Positions 1 through 8,318 of a DNA stretch of 11,599 bases are shown here, in pieces. A model generated the notes under the pieces. It was not told the DNA's origin, made no database searches, and was given only the letters and a program-made list of their open reading frames with translations. How positions within the stretch are numbered: the stretch's first letter is position 1; every line of letters starts with the position of its first letter. The DNA is from Bordetella parapertussis (GTDB lineage Bacteria > Pseudomonadota > Gammaproteobacteria > Burkholderiales > Burkholderiaceae_C), in assembly GCA_945871945.1 (NCBI GenBank), contig CAMBXY010000036.1, forward strand, positions 1 to 11,599, in the 5' to 3' direction. The position numbers and the translations under genes are program-made.

Positions 1-43
1 TCACATCACGCACAAGACCTGCATGGTCGCGGCATACACCTAA
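1..43 (+). CDS. nuoF: NuoF C-terminus (partial), NADH-binding subunit of complex I
   Basis: The window opens inside a reading frame that ends in TAA at 41-43; the last 13 residues read HITHKTCMVAAYT. The frame stops 15 nt before nuoG, where nuoF normally lies in nuo operons, and the tail fits the variable C-terminal end of proteobacterial NuoF as I remember it. The catalytic parts (FMN and NADH sites, N3 cluster cysteines) are outside the window. The assignment rests mainly on position, because 13 residues are too few for a firm family call. Confidence 0.62.
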   Translation, partial: HITHKTCMVAAYT

Positions 44-58
44 CCCTCGATACAGACC

Positions 59-2173
59 ATGGTTGAACTCCAAATTGATGGCAAGACAGTGCAAGTCACC
101 GAAGGCAGTGTGGTGATTCAAGCTGCTGAGCAGGCGGGAACATTTATTCCGCATTTTTGCTATCACAAGAAGCTCAGCATCGCAGCCAATTGCCGCATGT
201 GCTTGGTCGATATTGAAAAAGCACCCAAGCCTATGCCTGCTTGCGCCACGCCGGTGACGCAAGGCATGGTGGTTCATACAAAGTCCGAGCGTGCCATCAA
301 AGCGCAAAAATCGGTGATGGAGTTTTTGCTGATCAATCACCCCCTTGATTGCCCTATTTGCGACCAAGGCGGCGAATGTCAGTTGCAAGATTTGGCTGTG
401 GGTTATGGCGGCAGTGCCTCTCGCTATGACGAAGAAAAACGGGTTGTTTTTCACAAAGATGTGGGCCCACTCATCAGTATGGAAGAGATGAGTCGTTGCA
501 TTCACTGCACCCGCTGTGTACGTTTTGGTCAAGAAATTGCTGGCAGCATGGAGCTGGGCATGTCGCACCGAGGCGAGCACTCAGAGATAGAGACCTTTGT
601 GGGTGAAACTGTGGACTCCGAGTTGTCGGGCAACATGATTGATATTTGTCCTGTAGGCGCGTTGACCAGCAAGCCGTTTCGCTACCAAGCGCGTACCTGG
701 GAGTTGGGGCGACGCAAATCCATCAGCCCCCATGATTCCACGGGCGCTAATTTGATTGTGCAAGTTAAAAACCATCAGGTTTTGCGTGTGGTTCCTTATG
801 AAAATGAAGAGGTCAACGAGTGCTGGATTGCCGACCGTGACCGCTTCAGCTATGAAGCTCTGAGCAGCCCAGATCGTTTAACCCAGCCCATGATCAAGCA
901 GGGTGGGCAGTGGCAAACCGTTGATTGGCAAGTTGCATTGGAGTACATCGCCAATGGTGTGAAGGCTATCAAAACCGAGCATGGCGCTTCAGCCATTGGC
1001 TGCTTGGCCAGTCCGCACAGCACGTTGGAAGAGTTGTTTTTGGCGGCCAAGTTCATGCGTGGCTTGGGCAGCGACAACATAGATTCGCGTTTGCGTGCAG
1101 CTGATTTTCACCACGACGGCAAGGTTCGTTGGTTGGGTGCCCCCATTGCGGCGCTGTCTCATTTGCAAAGCGCTTGGGTGATTGGCAGCAATATCCGCAA
1201 AGACCATCCCTTGCTTGCTGTGCGTTTGCGACAAGCCGCCCGTACAGGGGCGAAAGTGCATGCCTTGGGCGACATGACACCCAATTGGGCCATGCCGCTT
1301 TCGCAAGTGCAGGTGCTGGCGCATACCGATTGGCTGCAAGCCATGGCAGATGTGGCGGCTGTGCTGGCAGAGCGCTCGGGTGTTGCATCGCCTTTGCCAG
1401 GAAACGCACAATCAACAGCAGCGCAAGCCATAGCTAATTCACTTTTGTCGGGTCAGCGAAAAGCGGTATTGTTGGGTAATGCGGTTGCCCATCATGCACA
1501 TTGCTCTGCATTGCTGGTCTTGGCCAATTGGGTGGGTCAACAAACCGGCGCAAGCGTCGGGTTTTTGGGCGAGGCTGCAAACACGGTTGGCGCTCAAGTC
1601 GCTTCAGCCTTGCCATTGCAAGCCGGTATGCACACCCAAGCGATGCTGCAATCGCCCAAGCTCAAAGCTTTGTTTTTGCTCAACACCGAGCCTTTGTTTG
1701 ACTGCGCTCAAGGCGCTTCTGCAGTGAAGTCGCTGGCTGAAAAAGAAATGGTTGTCACGCTTTCTCCTTTCAAAACCAATATGGACTTCAGCGATGTGCT
1801 GCTGCCTATTTCGCCATTCACTGAAACCGCAGGCAGCTTCATCAACACCGAAGCAAGAGTGCAAAGTTTCCATGGTGTGGTCAGGCCACTGGGAGAAACG
1901 CGGCCCGCCTGGAAGGTGCTGCGTGTGTTGGCCAATATGCTGGGCGTTTCAGGCTTTGACTACGACTCTGTGGAGCATATTCGTGGGGATGCGCTGCCAG
2001 CCGATTGGCTTTCGCGCTTGGGTAACGACTGCCATGCACCCGTCAGTCAGTTGCCTGCTGCACCAACTGCGCCTGTGACAGCTGGCATTTACCACCTCGA
2101 TGGTTTGGTCAGACGTGCCCCATCTTTGCAGTTGACTGCGGATGCGCGTTCAGGGGAAGCAGCGCATGTCTGA
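59..2173 (+). CDS. nuoG: NADH-quinone oxidoreductase subunit G (NuoG)
   Basis: NuoG is the large iron-sulfur subunit of the peripheral arm of complex I and carries electrons from NuoF/NuoE toward NuoI. The N-terminal ferredoxin-like domain has C34, C45, C48 and C62 (2Fe-2S, N1b). The next region has H94, C98, C101 and C107, the His/Cys3 ligands of N5, followed by C147, C150, C153 and C197 for N4. From about residue 218 comes a molybdopterin-oxidoreductase-like domain without a cofactor. The cysteines that bind the extra N7 cluster in E. coli and Thermus are absent there ([11 protein letters not shown] segment), as in mitochondrial-type enzymes. The 704 residues are shorter than the roughly 900 of E. 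coli NuoG, which is usual for this type. No clear Shine-Dalgarno precedes ATG 59. The 3' end overlaps nuoH by 8 nt. Confidence 0.97.
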   Translation: MVELQIDGKTVQVTEGSVVIQAAEQAGTFIPHFCYHKKLSIAANCRMCLVDIEKAPKPMPACATPVTQGMVVHTKSERAIKAQKSVMEFLLINHPLDCPICDQGGECQLQDLAVGYGGSASRYDEEKRVVFHKDVGPLISMEEMSRCIHCTRCVRFGQEIAGSMELGMSHRGEHSEIETFVGETVDSELSGNMIDICPVGALTSKPFRYQARTWELGRRKSISPHDSTGANLIVQVKNHQVLRVVPYENEEVNECWIADRDRFSYEALSSPDRLTQPMIKQGGQWQTVDWQVALEYIANGVKAIKTEHGASAIGCLASPHSTLEELFLAAKFMRGLGSDNIDSRLRAADFHHDGKVRWLGAPIAALSHLQSAWVIGSNIRKDHPLLAVRLRQAARTGAKVHALGDMTPNWAMPLSQVQVLAHTDWLQAMADVAAVLAERSGVASPLPGNAQSTAAQAIANSLLSGQRKAVLLGNAVAHHAHCSALLVLANWVGQQTGASVGFLGEAANTVGAQVASALPLQAGMHTQAMLQSPKLKALFLLNTEPLFDCAQGASAVKSLAEKEMVVTLSPFKTNMDFSDVLLPISPFTETAGSFINTEARVQSFHGVVRPLGETRPAWKVLRVLANMLGVSGFDYDSVEHIRGDALPADWLSRLGNDCHAPVSQLPAAPTAPVTAGIYHLDGLVRRAPSLQLTADARSGEAAHV

Positions 2174-3248
2174 TTGGATCTATCAGACCGGACTCACCAT
2201 GCTGAACGCCAGTTGGTGGTCTGCCATGGCTTGGCCTGTGCTGTGGATTTTGCTCAAAATCGTGGCTGTTGTATTGCCCCTGTTAATTTGCGTGGCTTAT
2301 TTAACCCTGTGGGAACGTAAAGCGATTGGTTTTACCCAAATTCGATTCGGCCCCAACCGTGTGGGCCCCTTGGGTTTGTTGCAACCCATTGCTGACGCAC
2401 TGAAAGTGTTCACCAAAGAAATCATCCAACCTACCCAGGCCAGCAAGGGTTTGTTTTTCTTAGGGCCGGTGATGACCATGATGCCTGTCTTGGCTGCTTG
2501 GGCGGTGATACCTTTTGGTCCTGAAGTGGCCTTGGCCAATATCAATGCGGGCTTGTTGTTTTTGATGGCCATCACTTCTCTTGAGGTTTACGGCATCATC
2601 ATTGCCGGTTGGGCTTCCAACTCCAAATATGCATTGCTGGGCGCCTTACGCGCCTCGGCGCAAATGGTCAGCTATGAAATTGCCATGGGCTTTTCGTTGG
2701 TGGTGGTTCTCATGGTCGCGGGCAGCTTGAATTTGACTGATGTGGTCATGGGTCAATCCAAAGGCATGTTTGCGGACATGGGCTTGACGTTTTTGTCCTG
2801 GAATTGGTTGCCTTTGTTTCCTGTGTTTTTGGTTTTCTTTATCTCAGGCTTGGCTGAAACCAATCGCCATCCTTTTGATGTGGTTGAGGGCGAATCCGAA
2901 ATTGTGGCTGGCCACATGATTGAGTATTCGGGCATGTCGTTTGCCCTGTTCTTCCTTGGCGAATACGCCAATATGATTTTGGTCTCCACCATCACTGTGC
3001 TGCTGTTTCTTGGCGGCTGGTTGCCACCTTTTGAGAGCGCATGGTTGACTTGGGTCCCGGCATGGATATGGTTGGCGATCAAAACCTTTGTGGTGGTGAC
3101 CATGTTCTTGTGGGTGAGGGCAACTTTCCCACGTTTTCGCTATGACCAAATTATGCGTTTGGGTTGGAAAATTTTTATTCCCGTGACCTTGGTCTGGTTG
3201 GTTGTGGTGGGTATTTGGATGCAAACACCTTGGAATATTTGGTCATGA
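2166..3248 (+). CDS. nuoH: NADH-quinone oxidoreductase subunit H (NuoH)
   Basis: NuoH (ND1 homologue) is the inner-membrane subunit that joins the two arms of complex I and forms the quinone-access tunnel. The protein is 360 residues with about eight hydrophobic segments. Two family signatures are visible: the [20 protein letters not shown] loop near residues 48-67, and the acidic loop [20 protein letters not shown] at 228-247, which lines the quinone cavity. I chose ATG 2166 (MSDWIYQ) over the in-frame ATG at 2142 because a Shine-Dalgarno-like AGGGGAAG ends 6 nt before it and the overlap with nuoG is then only 8 nt, typical of translational coupling. The stop codon TGA overlaps an ATG of a mini-ORF leading to nuoI. 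Confidence 0.97.
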   Translation: MSDWIYQTGLTMLNASWWSAMAWPVLWILLKIVAVVLPLLICVAYLTLWERKAIGFTQIRFGPNRVGPLGLLQPIADALKVFTKEIIQPTQASKGLFFLGPVMTMMPVLAAWAVIPFGPEVALANINAGLLFLMAITSLEVYGIIIAGWASNSKYALLGALRASAQMVSYEIAMGFSLVVVLMVAGSLNLTDVVMGQSKGMFADMGLTFLSWNWLPLFPVFLVFFISGLAETNRHPFDVVEGESEIVAGHMIEYSGMSFALFFLGEYANMILVSTITVLLFLGGWLPPFESAWLTWVPAWIWLAIKTFVVVTMFLWVRATFPRFRYDQIMRLGWKIFIPVTLVWLVVVGIWMQTPWNIWS

Positions 3249-3261
3249 AGTGGAGCCCCTG

Positions 3262-3783
3262 ATGACAACGTCTGATGTAAGCATGAACAGTGCAGCTTTC
3301 TCATGGAAAGATTTCTTTTCCAGCTTTTTATTGCTGGAGATGTTCAAAGGCATGGCCATTACTGGCAAATACATGTTTGCCAAAAAAATCACAGTTCAAT
3401 TCCCCGAAGAAAAAACACCGCTGAGTCCTCGCTTCAGAGGCTTGCATGCCTTGCGCAGATATGAAAACGGTGAAGAACGCTGCATAGCTTGTAAGTTGTG
3501 CGAGGCTGTATGTCCTGCCATGGCCATCACCATTGAATCGGATGTCCGGGAGGATGGCTCACGGCGCACATCGCGTTACGACATCGACTTAACCAAATGT
3601 ATTTTTTGCGGATTTTGCGAAGAAAGTTGCCCCGTTGATTCAATTGTCGAAACCCATGTTTTAGAGTACCACGGAGAAAAGCGCGGGGATTTGTATTTCA
3701 CCAAAGAGATGTTGCTGGCCGTGGGCGACAGGTACGAGCCGCAAATTGCAGCAAGCAAGGCGGCTGACGCCAAATACCGCTGA
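3262..3783 (+). CDS. nuoI: NADH-quinone oxidoreductase subunit I (NuoI), 2x[4Fe-4S]
   Basis: NuoI (TYKY homologue) carries clusters N6a and N6b and passes electrons to N2 next to the quinone site. Two ferredoxin motifs are intact: C74, C77, C80, C84 ([12 protein letters not shown]) and C113, C116, C119, C123 ([12 protein letters not shown]). The surrounding segments ([49 protein letters not shown]) are typical of betaproteobacterial NuoI. The N-terminal [14 protein letters not shown] stretch is the usual amphipathic membrane anchor. The frame is open back to 3202, but I chose ATG 3262 (173 aa) because GTGGAG at 3250-3255 sits 6 nt upstream; ATG 3283 would give 166 aa, closer to the usual length of about 162, so the start could be there. 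Confidence 0.97.
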   Translation: MTTSDVSMNSAAFSWKDFFSSFLLLEMFKGMAITGKYMFAKKITVQFPEEKTPLSPRFRGLHALRRYENGEERCIACKLCEAVCPAMAITIESDVREDGSRRTSRYDIDLTKCIFCGFCEESCPVDSIVETHVLEYHGEKRGDLYFTKEMLLAVGDRYEPQIAASKAADAKYR

Positions 3784-3803
3784 TCTCAGGACATCCAAGC
3801 ACT

Positions 3804-4445
3804 ATGGACATCATCTCGATCTTCTTTTACACCTTTGCCGCTGTGTTGCTGTTTGCTGCGCTGAAGGTCATCACCTCGCGCAATCCCGTGCATTCTGCGC
3901 TTTACTTGGTTTTGTGTTTTTTCCAAGCTTCAGCTATTTGGATTTTGTTGCAAGCCGAGTTTTTAGCGATTGCCTTGATCTTGGTGTATGTGGGCGCAGT
4001 GATGGTTTTGTTTTTGTTCGTGGTGATGATGCTTGACATCAATATCGAAGCCATGCGAAAAGGTTTTTGGAGCCACTTTCCCCTGGCGGCCTCAATTGGC
4101 GCATTGTTGGCGTTGGAGTTGGCCTCTGTGGTCTTGGGTGGTTTTCGCTTGACACAAGCACCTGTTGCGCCTGCCATGCCTGAGGGCGTGCAGTATTCAA
4201 ATACCAAAGAACTGGGCATCGTTCTTTATACCGAGTATTTATACCCGCTCGAAATTGCTGCAGTGATTTTGCTGGTGGCTATCGTGGCCGCGATTGCCTT
4301 GACTTTGCGTGAGCGCAAGGACAGCAAGGCTCAAAATCCTTCCGACCAAGTCAGGGTCAAGGCGGCGGACCGCATGCGATTGGTCAAAATGGATGCGGTT
4401 CGCCAACCCATGGCAACAGCTTCCAAAGAGGACAAAACACCATGA
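3804..4445 (+). CDS. nuoJ: NADH-quinone oxidoreductase subunit J (NuoJ)
   Basis: NuoJ (ND6 homologue) is a membrane subunit with five expected transmembrane helices that couples the quinone-site region to the antiporter-like subunits. The third helix carries the conserved [17 protein letters not shown] segment (61-77), which holds the Gly-containing bulge of the family. The [20 protein letters not shown] block (131-150) is also characteristic. After the last helix comes a hydrophilic, Lys/Arg-rich C-terminal tail (about 169-213) of the kind seen in many betaproteobacterial homologues. AGGA at 3788-3791 is a possible ribosome binding site but lies 12 nt from ATG, farther than ideal. The stop overlaps nuoK in an ATGA arrangement (4442-4445). 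Confidence 0.95.
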   Translation: MDIISIFFYTFAAVLLFAALKVITSRNPVHSALYLVLCFFQASAIWILLQAEFLAIALILVYVGAVMVLFLFVVMMLDINIEAMRKGFWSHFPLAASIGALLALELASVVLGGFRLTQAPVAPAMPEGVQYSNTKELGIVLYTEYLYPLEIAAVILLVAIVAAIALTLRERKDSKAQNPSDQVRVKAADRMRLVKMDAVRQPMATASKEDKTP

Positions 4446-4750
4446 ACGTTACCCTGGGTCATTACCTTACTTTGGCTGCCATTTTGTTTTCTCTGTCGGT
4501 GATTGGTATTTTTTTAAACCGTAAAAACCTAATTGTTCTGTTAATGGCTATTGAGTTAATGCTGCTGGCAGTCAACATCAATTTCGTCGCCTTCTCTCAC
4601 TACCTGGGCGATATCCACGGGCAAATTTTTGTGTTTTTCATACTCACCGTCGCTGCTGCTGAATCGGCCATTGGCTTGGCTATTTTGGTCTTGTTGTTTC
4701 GCAATCGTGCCACTGTCCAAGCCGACGAACTCAACGCCTTAAAGGGTTGA
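4442..4750 (+). CDS. nuoK: NADH-quinone oxidoreductase subunit K (NuoK)
   Basis: NuoK (ND4L homologue) is a small three-helix membrane subunit in the proton pathway between NuoJ and NuoN. The 102-residue length is standard. The two buried glutamates central to proton transfer are present: E38 in [13 protein letters not shown] and E74 in [12 protein letters not shown] (E36 and E72 in E. coli numbering). The start overlaps the nuoJ stop (ATGA), and AGAGGA at 4427-4432, 9 nt upstream and inside nuoJ, is a good Shine-Dalgarno. The stop TGA shares its A with an ATG that opens a four-codon ORF leading to nuoL. Confidence 0.97.
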   Translation: MNVTLGHYLTLAAILFSLSVIGIFLNRKNLIVLLMAIELMLLAVNINFVAFSHYLGDIHGQIFVFFILTVAAAESAIGLAILVLLFRNRATVQADELNALKG

Positions 4751-4760
4751 TGGAAAACCG

Positions 4761-6767
4761 ATGAACGCATCTCTTCACGCTTCAACCTTGCTGGTGATCG
4801 CCTTGGCACCACTGCTGGGGTCCCTGCTTGCAGGTATTTTCGGTACAGCCTTGGGCGGCGCATGGCTAGGGCGCAGGCTCAGCCACGCATTGACCATATC
4901 CGGTGTTTTGTTGTCCTTCATTTTGTCAGCCCACACACTGATGCTGGTAGTGCAAGACGGTGCCCGGTTCAACGAAACCATTTACACATGGATGGTGGTG
5001 GGTGGCCTGAAGATGGAGATTGGGTTCTTGGTTGATGGCCTCACAGCCATGATGATGTGCGTGGTGACCTTCGTCTCTTTGATGGTGCACATCTACACCA
5101 TTGGCTATATGGAAGAAGACGAGGGCTATAACCGCTTTTTCGCCTATATCTCTTTATTCACTTTCGCCATGTTGATGCTGGTGATGAGCAACAACTTACT
5201 TCAACTGTTTTTTGGTTGGGAGGCTGTGGGCTTGGTGTCGTACTTGCTCATTGGTTTTTGGTTTAACAAACCCAGTGCCATCTTTGCCAATATGAAAGCC
5301 TTCTTGGTTAACCGCGTAGGTGACTTTGGTTTTATTTTGGGCATTGGCCTGATAGCTGCGTTCGCTGGAACTTTGAATTACACCGAGGTTTTCGCTCAAG
5401 CCACTCAACTCAGTGCGGCTACTTTGCCAGGCACATCTTGGATGCTGGTCACGGTCATTTGTATTTGCCTCTTTATCGGTGCCATGGGCAAGTCTGCGCA
5501 GTTCCCACTGCATGTGTGGCTGCCCGATTCCATGGAAGGCCCCACACCTATCTCAGCCTTGATTCATGCGGCAACCATGGTGACTGCAGGTATTTTCATG
5601 GTGGCACGTATGTCACCCTTGTTTGAGTTGTCGGACACTGCGCTCAATCTCATCATGGTGGTGGGATCCATCACCGCTTTGTTCATGGGCTTTTTAGGTA
5701 TTGTTCAAAACGACATCAAGCGGGTGGTGGCCTATTCCACCTTGTCGCAGCTGGGCTATATGACTGTCGCGCTGGGCGCATCAGCCTACTCGGTGGCGGT
5801 GTTCCATTTGATGACACATGCTTTCTTTAAAGCCTTGCTGTTTTTAGGTGCGGGCTCTGTCATCATGGGTCTGCACCACAACCAAGATATTCGTTGGATG
5901 GGCGGCGTGCGCAAATACATGCCCATCACATGGATCACTTCTTTATTGGGATCTTTGGCGCTGATTGGCACGCCACTTTTTTCTGGTTTTTACTCCAAAG
6001 ACAGCATCATTGAGGTGGTCGCTGCCAGCCACTTGCCTGCGGCTGGATGGGCCTACTTCGCAGTTTTAGCTGGGGTTTTTATCACGGCTTTTTATTCTTT
6101 CCGAATGTATTTCTTGGTCTTTCACGGCAAAGAGCGCTATGACCAAAATCCCGACGCCCACCACCACCATGGTGAACACCCGCATGTGCCGCATGAGTCA
6201 CCTTGGGTGGTCACGCTCCCCTTGGTGTTGCTGGCTATTCCCTCGGTCTTTATTGGCTACTTCACCATAGAGCCCATGTTGTTTGGCGACTTCCTTAAAG
6301 ACGCTATTTATGTCAATGCCAATCTCCATCCTGCCATGCAAGAGTTCAAGCAAGAGTTTCATGGCGCTTTGGCTATGGCTGTGCATGCCTTGTCTACACT
6401 TCCCCTGCTTTTGGCTGTGGGTGGCGTAACCCTGTCCTACTATATGTACATGGTCAAGCCGTCTTTACCGGCTGCTATTTTGCGCACCTTCAAGCCCCTA
6501 CACACATTGCTGGTCAATAAATATTATTTGGATGATTTCAACGAAAAGGTGTTGGCCAAGGGCTCTCGTGCCTTGGCCACTGTATTGTGGCGGGGCGGGG
6601 ACCAAGGCTTGATCGATGGCTTGGTTGTGAATGGGTCATGGAAATTAGTCGGGGTGGTTTCTCGCTTGAGCAAACAACTGCAAACAGGCTTTTTGTACCA
6701 CTATGCCTTGGTGATGATTTTGGGCATGTTTGGCCTCATCACTTGGTTTGTTTGGCTTACACCCTGA
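4761..6767 (+). CDS. nuoL: NADH-quinone oxidoreductase subunit L (NuoL)
   Basis: NuoL (ND5 homologue) is the most distal antiporter-like subunit of the complex I membrane arm and carries the long lateral helix that runs along the neighbouring pumps. The 668-residue protein has the expected many hydrophobic segments. Key charged residues are in place: E154 in FFGWEAVGLVSYLLIGFW, K244 in AMGKSAQFPLHVWLPDSMEG, the VQNDIKRVVAYSTLSQLGYM block (315-334) and K413 in GFYSKDSII. A His-rich loop (H467-470, H473, H475, H478) lies between transmembrane segments just before SPWVVTLPLVLL. The C-terminus ends in the expected extra transmembrane helix. The gap to nuoM is 41 nt. Confidence 0.97.
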   Translation: MNASLHASTLLVIALAPLLGSLLAGIFGTALGGAWLGRRLSHALTISGVLLSFILSAHTLMLVVQDGARFNETIYTWMVVGGLKMEIGFLVDGLTAMMMCVVTFVSLMVHIYTIGYMEEDEGYNRFFAYISLFTFAMLMLVMSNNLLQLFFGWEAVGLVSYLLIGFWFNKPSAIFANMKAFLVNRVGDFGFILGIGLIAAFAGTLNYTEVFAQATQLSAATLPGTSWMLVTVICICLFIGAMGKSAQFPLHVWLPDSMEGPTPISALIHAATMVTAGIFMVARMSPLFELSDTALNLIMVVGSITALFMGFLGIVQNDIKRVVAYSTLSQLGYMTVALGASAYSVAVFHLMTHAFFKALLFLGAGSVIMGLHHNQDIRWMGGVRKYMPITWITSLLGSLALIGTPLFSGFYSKDSIIEVVAASHLPAAGWAYFAVLAGVFITAFYSFRMYFLVFHGKERYDQNPDAHHHHGEHPHVPHESPWVVTLPLVLLAIPSVFIGYFTIEPMLFGDFLKDAIYVNANLHPAMQEFKQEFHGALAMAVHALSTLPLLLAVGGVTLSYYMYMVKPSLPAAILRTFKPLHTLLVNKYYLDDFNEKVLAKGSRALATVLWRGGDQGLIDGLVVNGSWKLVGVVSRLSKQLQTGFLYHYALVMILGMFGLITWFVWLTP

Positions 6768-6808
6768 GTGACTGATATGCAAATTTATCTTTTGAAAAGA
6801 GACATGCC

Positions 6809-8287
6809 ATGGGGATGTTGAGTCTGGCCATTTGGACACCTATCGTTTTGGGTGTTCTGATTTTGGCCTTGGGGCGAGACGACAAAGCCAGCTTGGTTCG
6901 CTGGGCTGCTTTGTTTTCAGCGGTGTTGAGTTTCTTGGTGTGTTTGCCTTTGTACACCCAGTTTGATAACAGCAGTGCCTCCATGCAATTTGTTGAAAAC
7001 ATGCCATGGGTACTGCGCTTTAATATGGCGTATCACTTGGGTGTTGACGGCATTTCTTTGTGGTTGGTGCTGCTCACCTCGTTCATCACCGTGGTGGTGG
7101 TTATTTCTGCGTGGGAAGTCATCACTGAGCGAGTCAATCAATACATGGGCGCATTCCTGATCCTGAGCGGAGTGATGATTGGCGTATTTTGCGCTTTGGA
7201 TGGCATGTTGTTTTATGTGTTTTTTGAAGCAACGCTTATCCCCATGTACCTCATCATTGGCATATGGGGTGGGCCAAACAAAATTTACGCAGCCTTCAAG
7301 TTTTTTCTCTACACCTTGATGGGTTCGCTGCTGATGCTGGTGGCGTTGGTTTATCTCTACATTCAATCGGGTGGAAGTTTTGATTTAGTTGTTTGGCAAG
7401 CATTGCCTTTGTCTGCGCGTGCCCAGACCTTGTTGTTTTTTGCTTTTTTTGCGGCCTTTGCTGTCAAGGTCCCCATGTGGCCCGTGCATACCTGGTTGCC
7501 TGATGTGCACGTTGAAGCGCCTACGGGCGGCTCGGCTGTGCTGGCAGCCATCATGCTGAAGTTGGGCGCTTACGGTTTTCTGCGGTTTTCTCTGCCCATC
7601 ACGCCCGACGCTTCACAGGAGTGGGCATGGCTGTTGATCGCTTTATCGGTGGTTGCCGTGGTCTATGTGGGACTGGTTGCGGTTGTTCAGCAAGACATGA
7701 AAAAGCTGGTGGCCTATTCGTCTGTGGCGCACATGGGATTTGTCACCATGGGGTTTTTCATGTTCAGCCCTTTGGGTATCAGTGGCGGTATCGTGCAAAT
7801 GATTGCCCACGGATTTGTTTCTGCCGCCATGTTTTTATGCATTGGCGTTTTATACGACCGCGTTCATTCCCGTGAAATCGCCAGCTATGGCGGCGTTGTC
7901 AACACCATGCCCAAATTCACAGCCTTTGCTTTGTTGTTTGCCATGGCCAATTGCGGTTTGCCAGGCACGGCAGGTTTTGTGGGTGAGTGGATGGTGATTT
8001 TGGCTGCCGTGAAATTCAATTTCTGGATTGGATTGGCCGCGTCCTCTGCGCTTATTTTTGGCGCGGCTTATACCTTGTGGATGGTCAAGCGGGTTTATTT
8101 TGGGCCTGTTGTCAATGACGAGGTTAAGCACTTAACGGATATCAACGCACGAGAATTTTTCATGTTGAGCTTATTGGCTGTGGCAGTGATGGTCATGGGC
8201 CTTTACCCCAAGCCTTTCACCGATGTGATGAATGCCTCGGTGGATCAATTGATTCAACAAGCCTCTGTCAGCAAGTTGCCTCTATGA
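6809..8287 (+). CDS. nuoM: NADH-quinone oxidoreductase subunit M (NuoM)
   Basis: NuoM (ND4 homologue) is one of three antiporter-like proton-pumping subunits of complex I. The 492-residue protein is close to the usual family length. Functional residues are conserved: E140 in VFFEATLIPMYLIIG, K220 in FAVKVPMWPVHTWLPDVHVE, K251 in AIMLKLGAYGFLRF and E393 in TAGFVGEWMVILAA. A purine-rich AAAAGAGA at 6795-6802 precedes ATG 6809 by 6 nt and supports this start. The in-frame ATG two codons later (6815) is an equally typical NuoM beginning (MLSLAIW) and cannot be excluded. The stop TGA overlaps an ATG opening a 12-codon ORF that runs into nuoN. Confidence 0.97.
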   Translation: MGMLSLAIWTPIVLGVLILALGRDDKASLVRWAALFSAVLSFLVCLPLYTQFDNSSASMQFVENMPWVLRFNMAYHLGVDGISLWLVLLTSFITVVVVISAWEVITERVNQYMGAFLILSGVMIGVFCALDGMLFYVFFEATLIPMYLIIGIWGGPNKIYAAFKFFLYTLMGSLLMLVALVYLYIQSGGSFDLVVWQALPLSARAQTLLFFAFFAAFAVKVPMWPVHTWLPDVHVEAPTGGSAVLAAIMLKLGAYGFLRFSLPITPDASQEWAWLLIALSVVAVVYVGLVAVVQQDMKKLVAYSSVAHMGFVTMGFFMFSPLGISGGIVQMIAHGFVSAAMFLCIGVLYDRVHSREIASYGGVVNTMPKFTAFALLFAMANCGLPGTAGFVGEWMVILAAVKFNFWIGLAASSALIFGAAYTLWMVKRVYFGPVVNDEVKHLTDINAREFFMLSLLAVAVMVMGLYPKPFTDVMNASVDQLIQQASVSKLPL

Positions 8288-8318
8288 ACCCCCAAGCTGC
8301 ACACCACGGGATGAAAAC

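Noticed and set aside
989..1415. Long antisense frames of 90-140 codons opposite nuoG
   Set aside because: They are shadows of the nuoG frame, lack ribosome binding sites, and encode Cys/His/Arg-rich peptides with no recognisable domain.
2142..2165. Longer NuoH start at ATG 2142
   Set aside because: It would add eight polar residues (MRVQGKQR), deepen the overlap with nuoG, and ignore the good AGGGGAAG ribosome binding site before ATG 2166.
3202..3261. NuoI starting at ATG 3202
   Set aside because: This would lie inside the nuoH coding end and add 20 residues not found in the family; ATG 3262 has a well-spaced GTGGAG.
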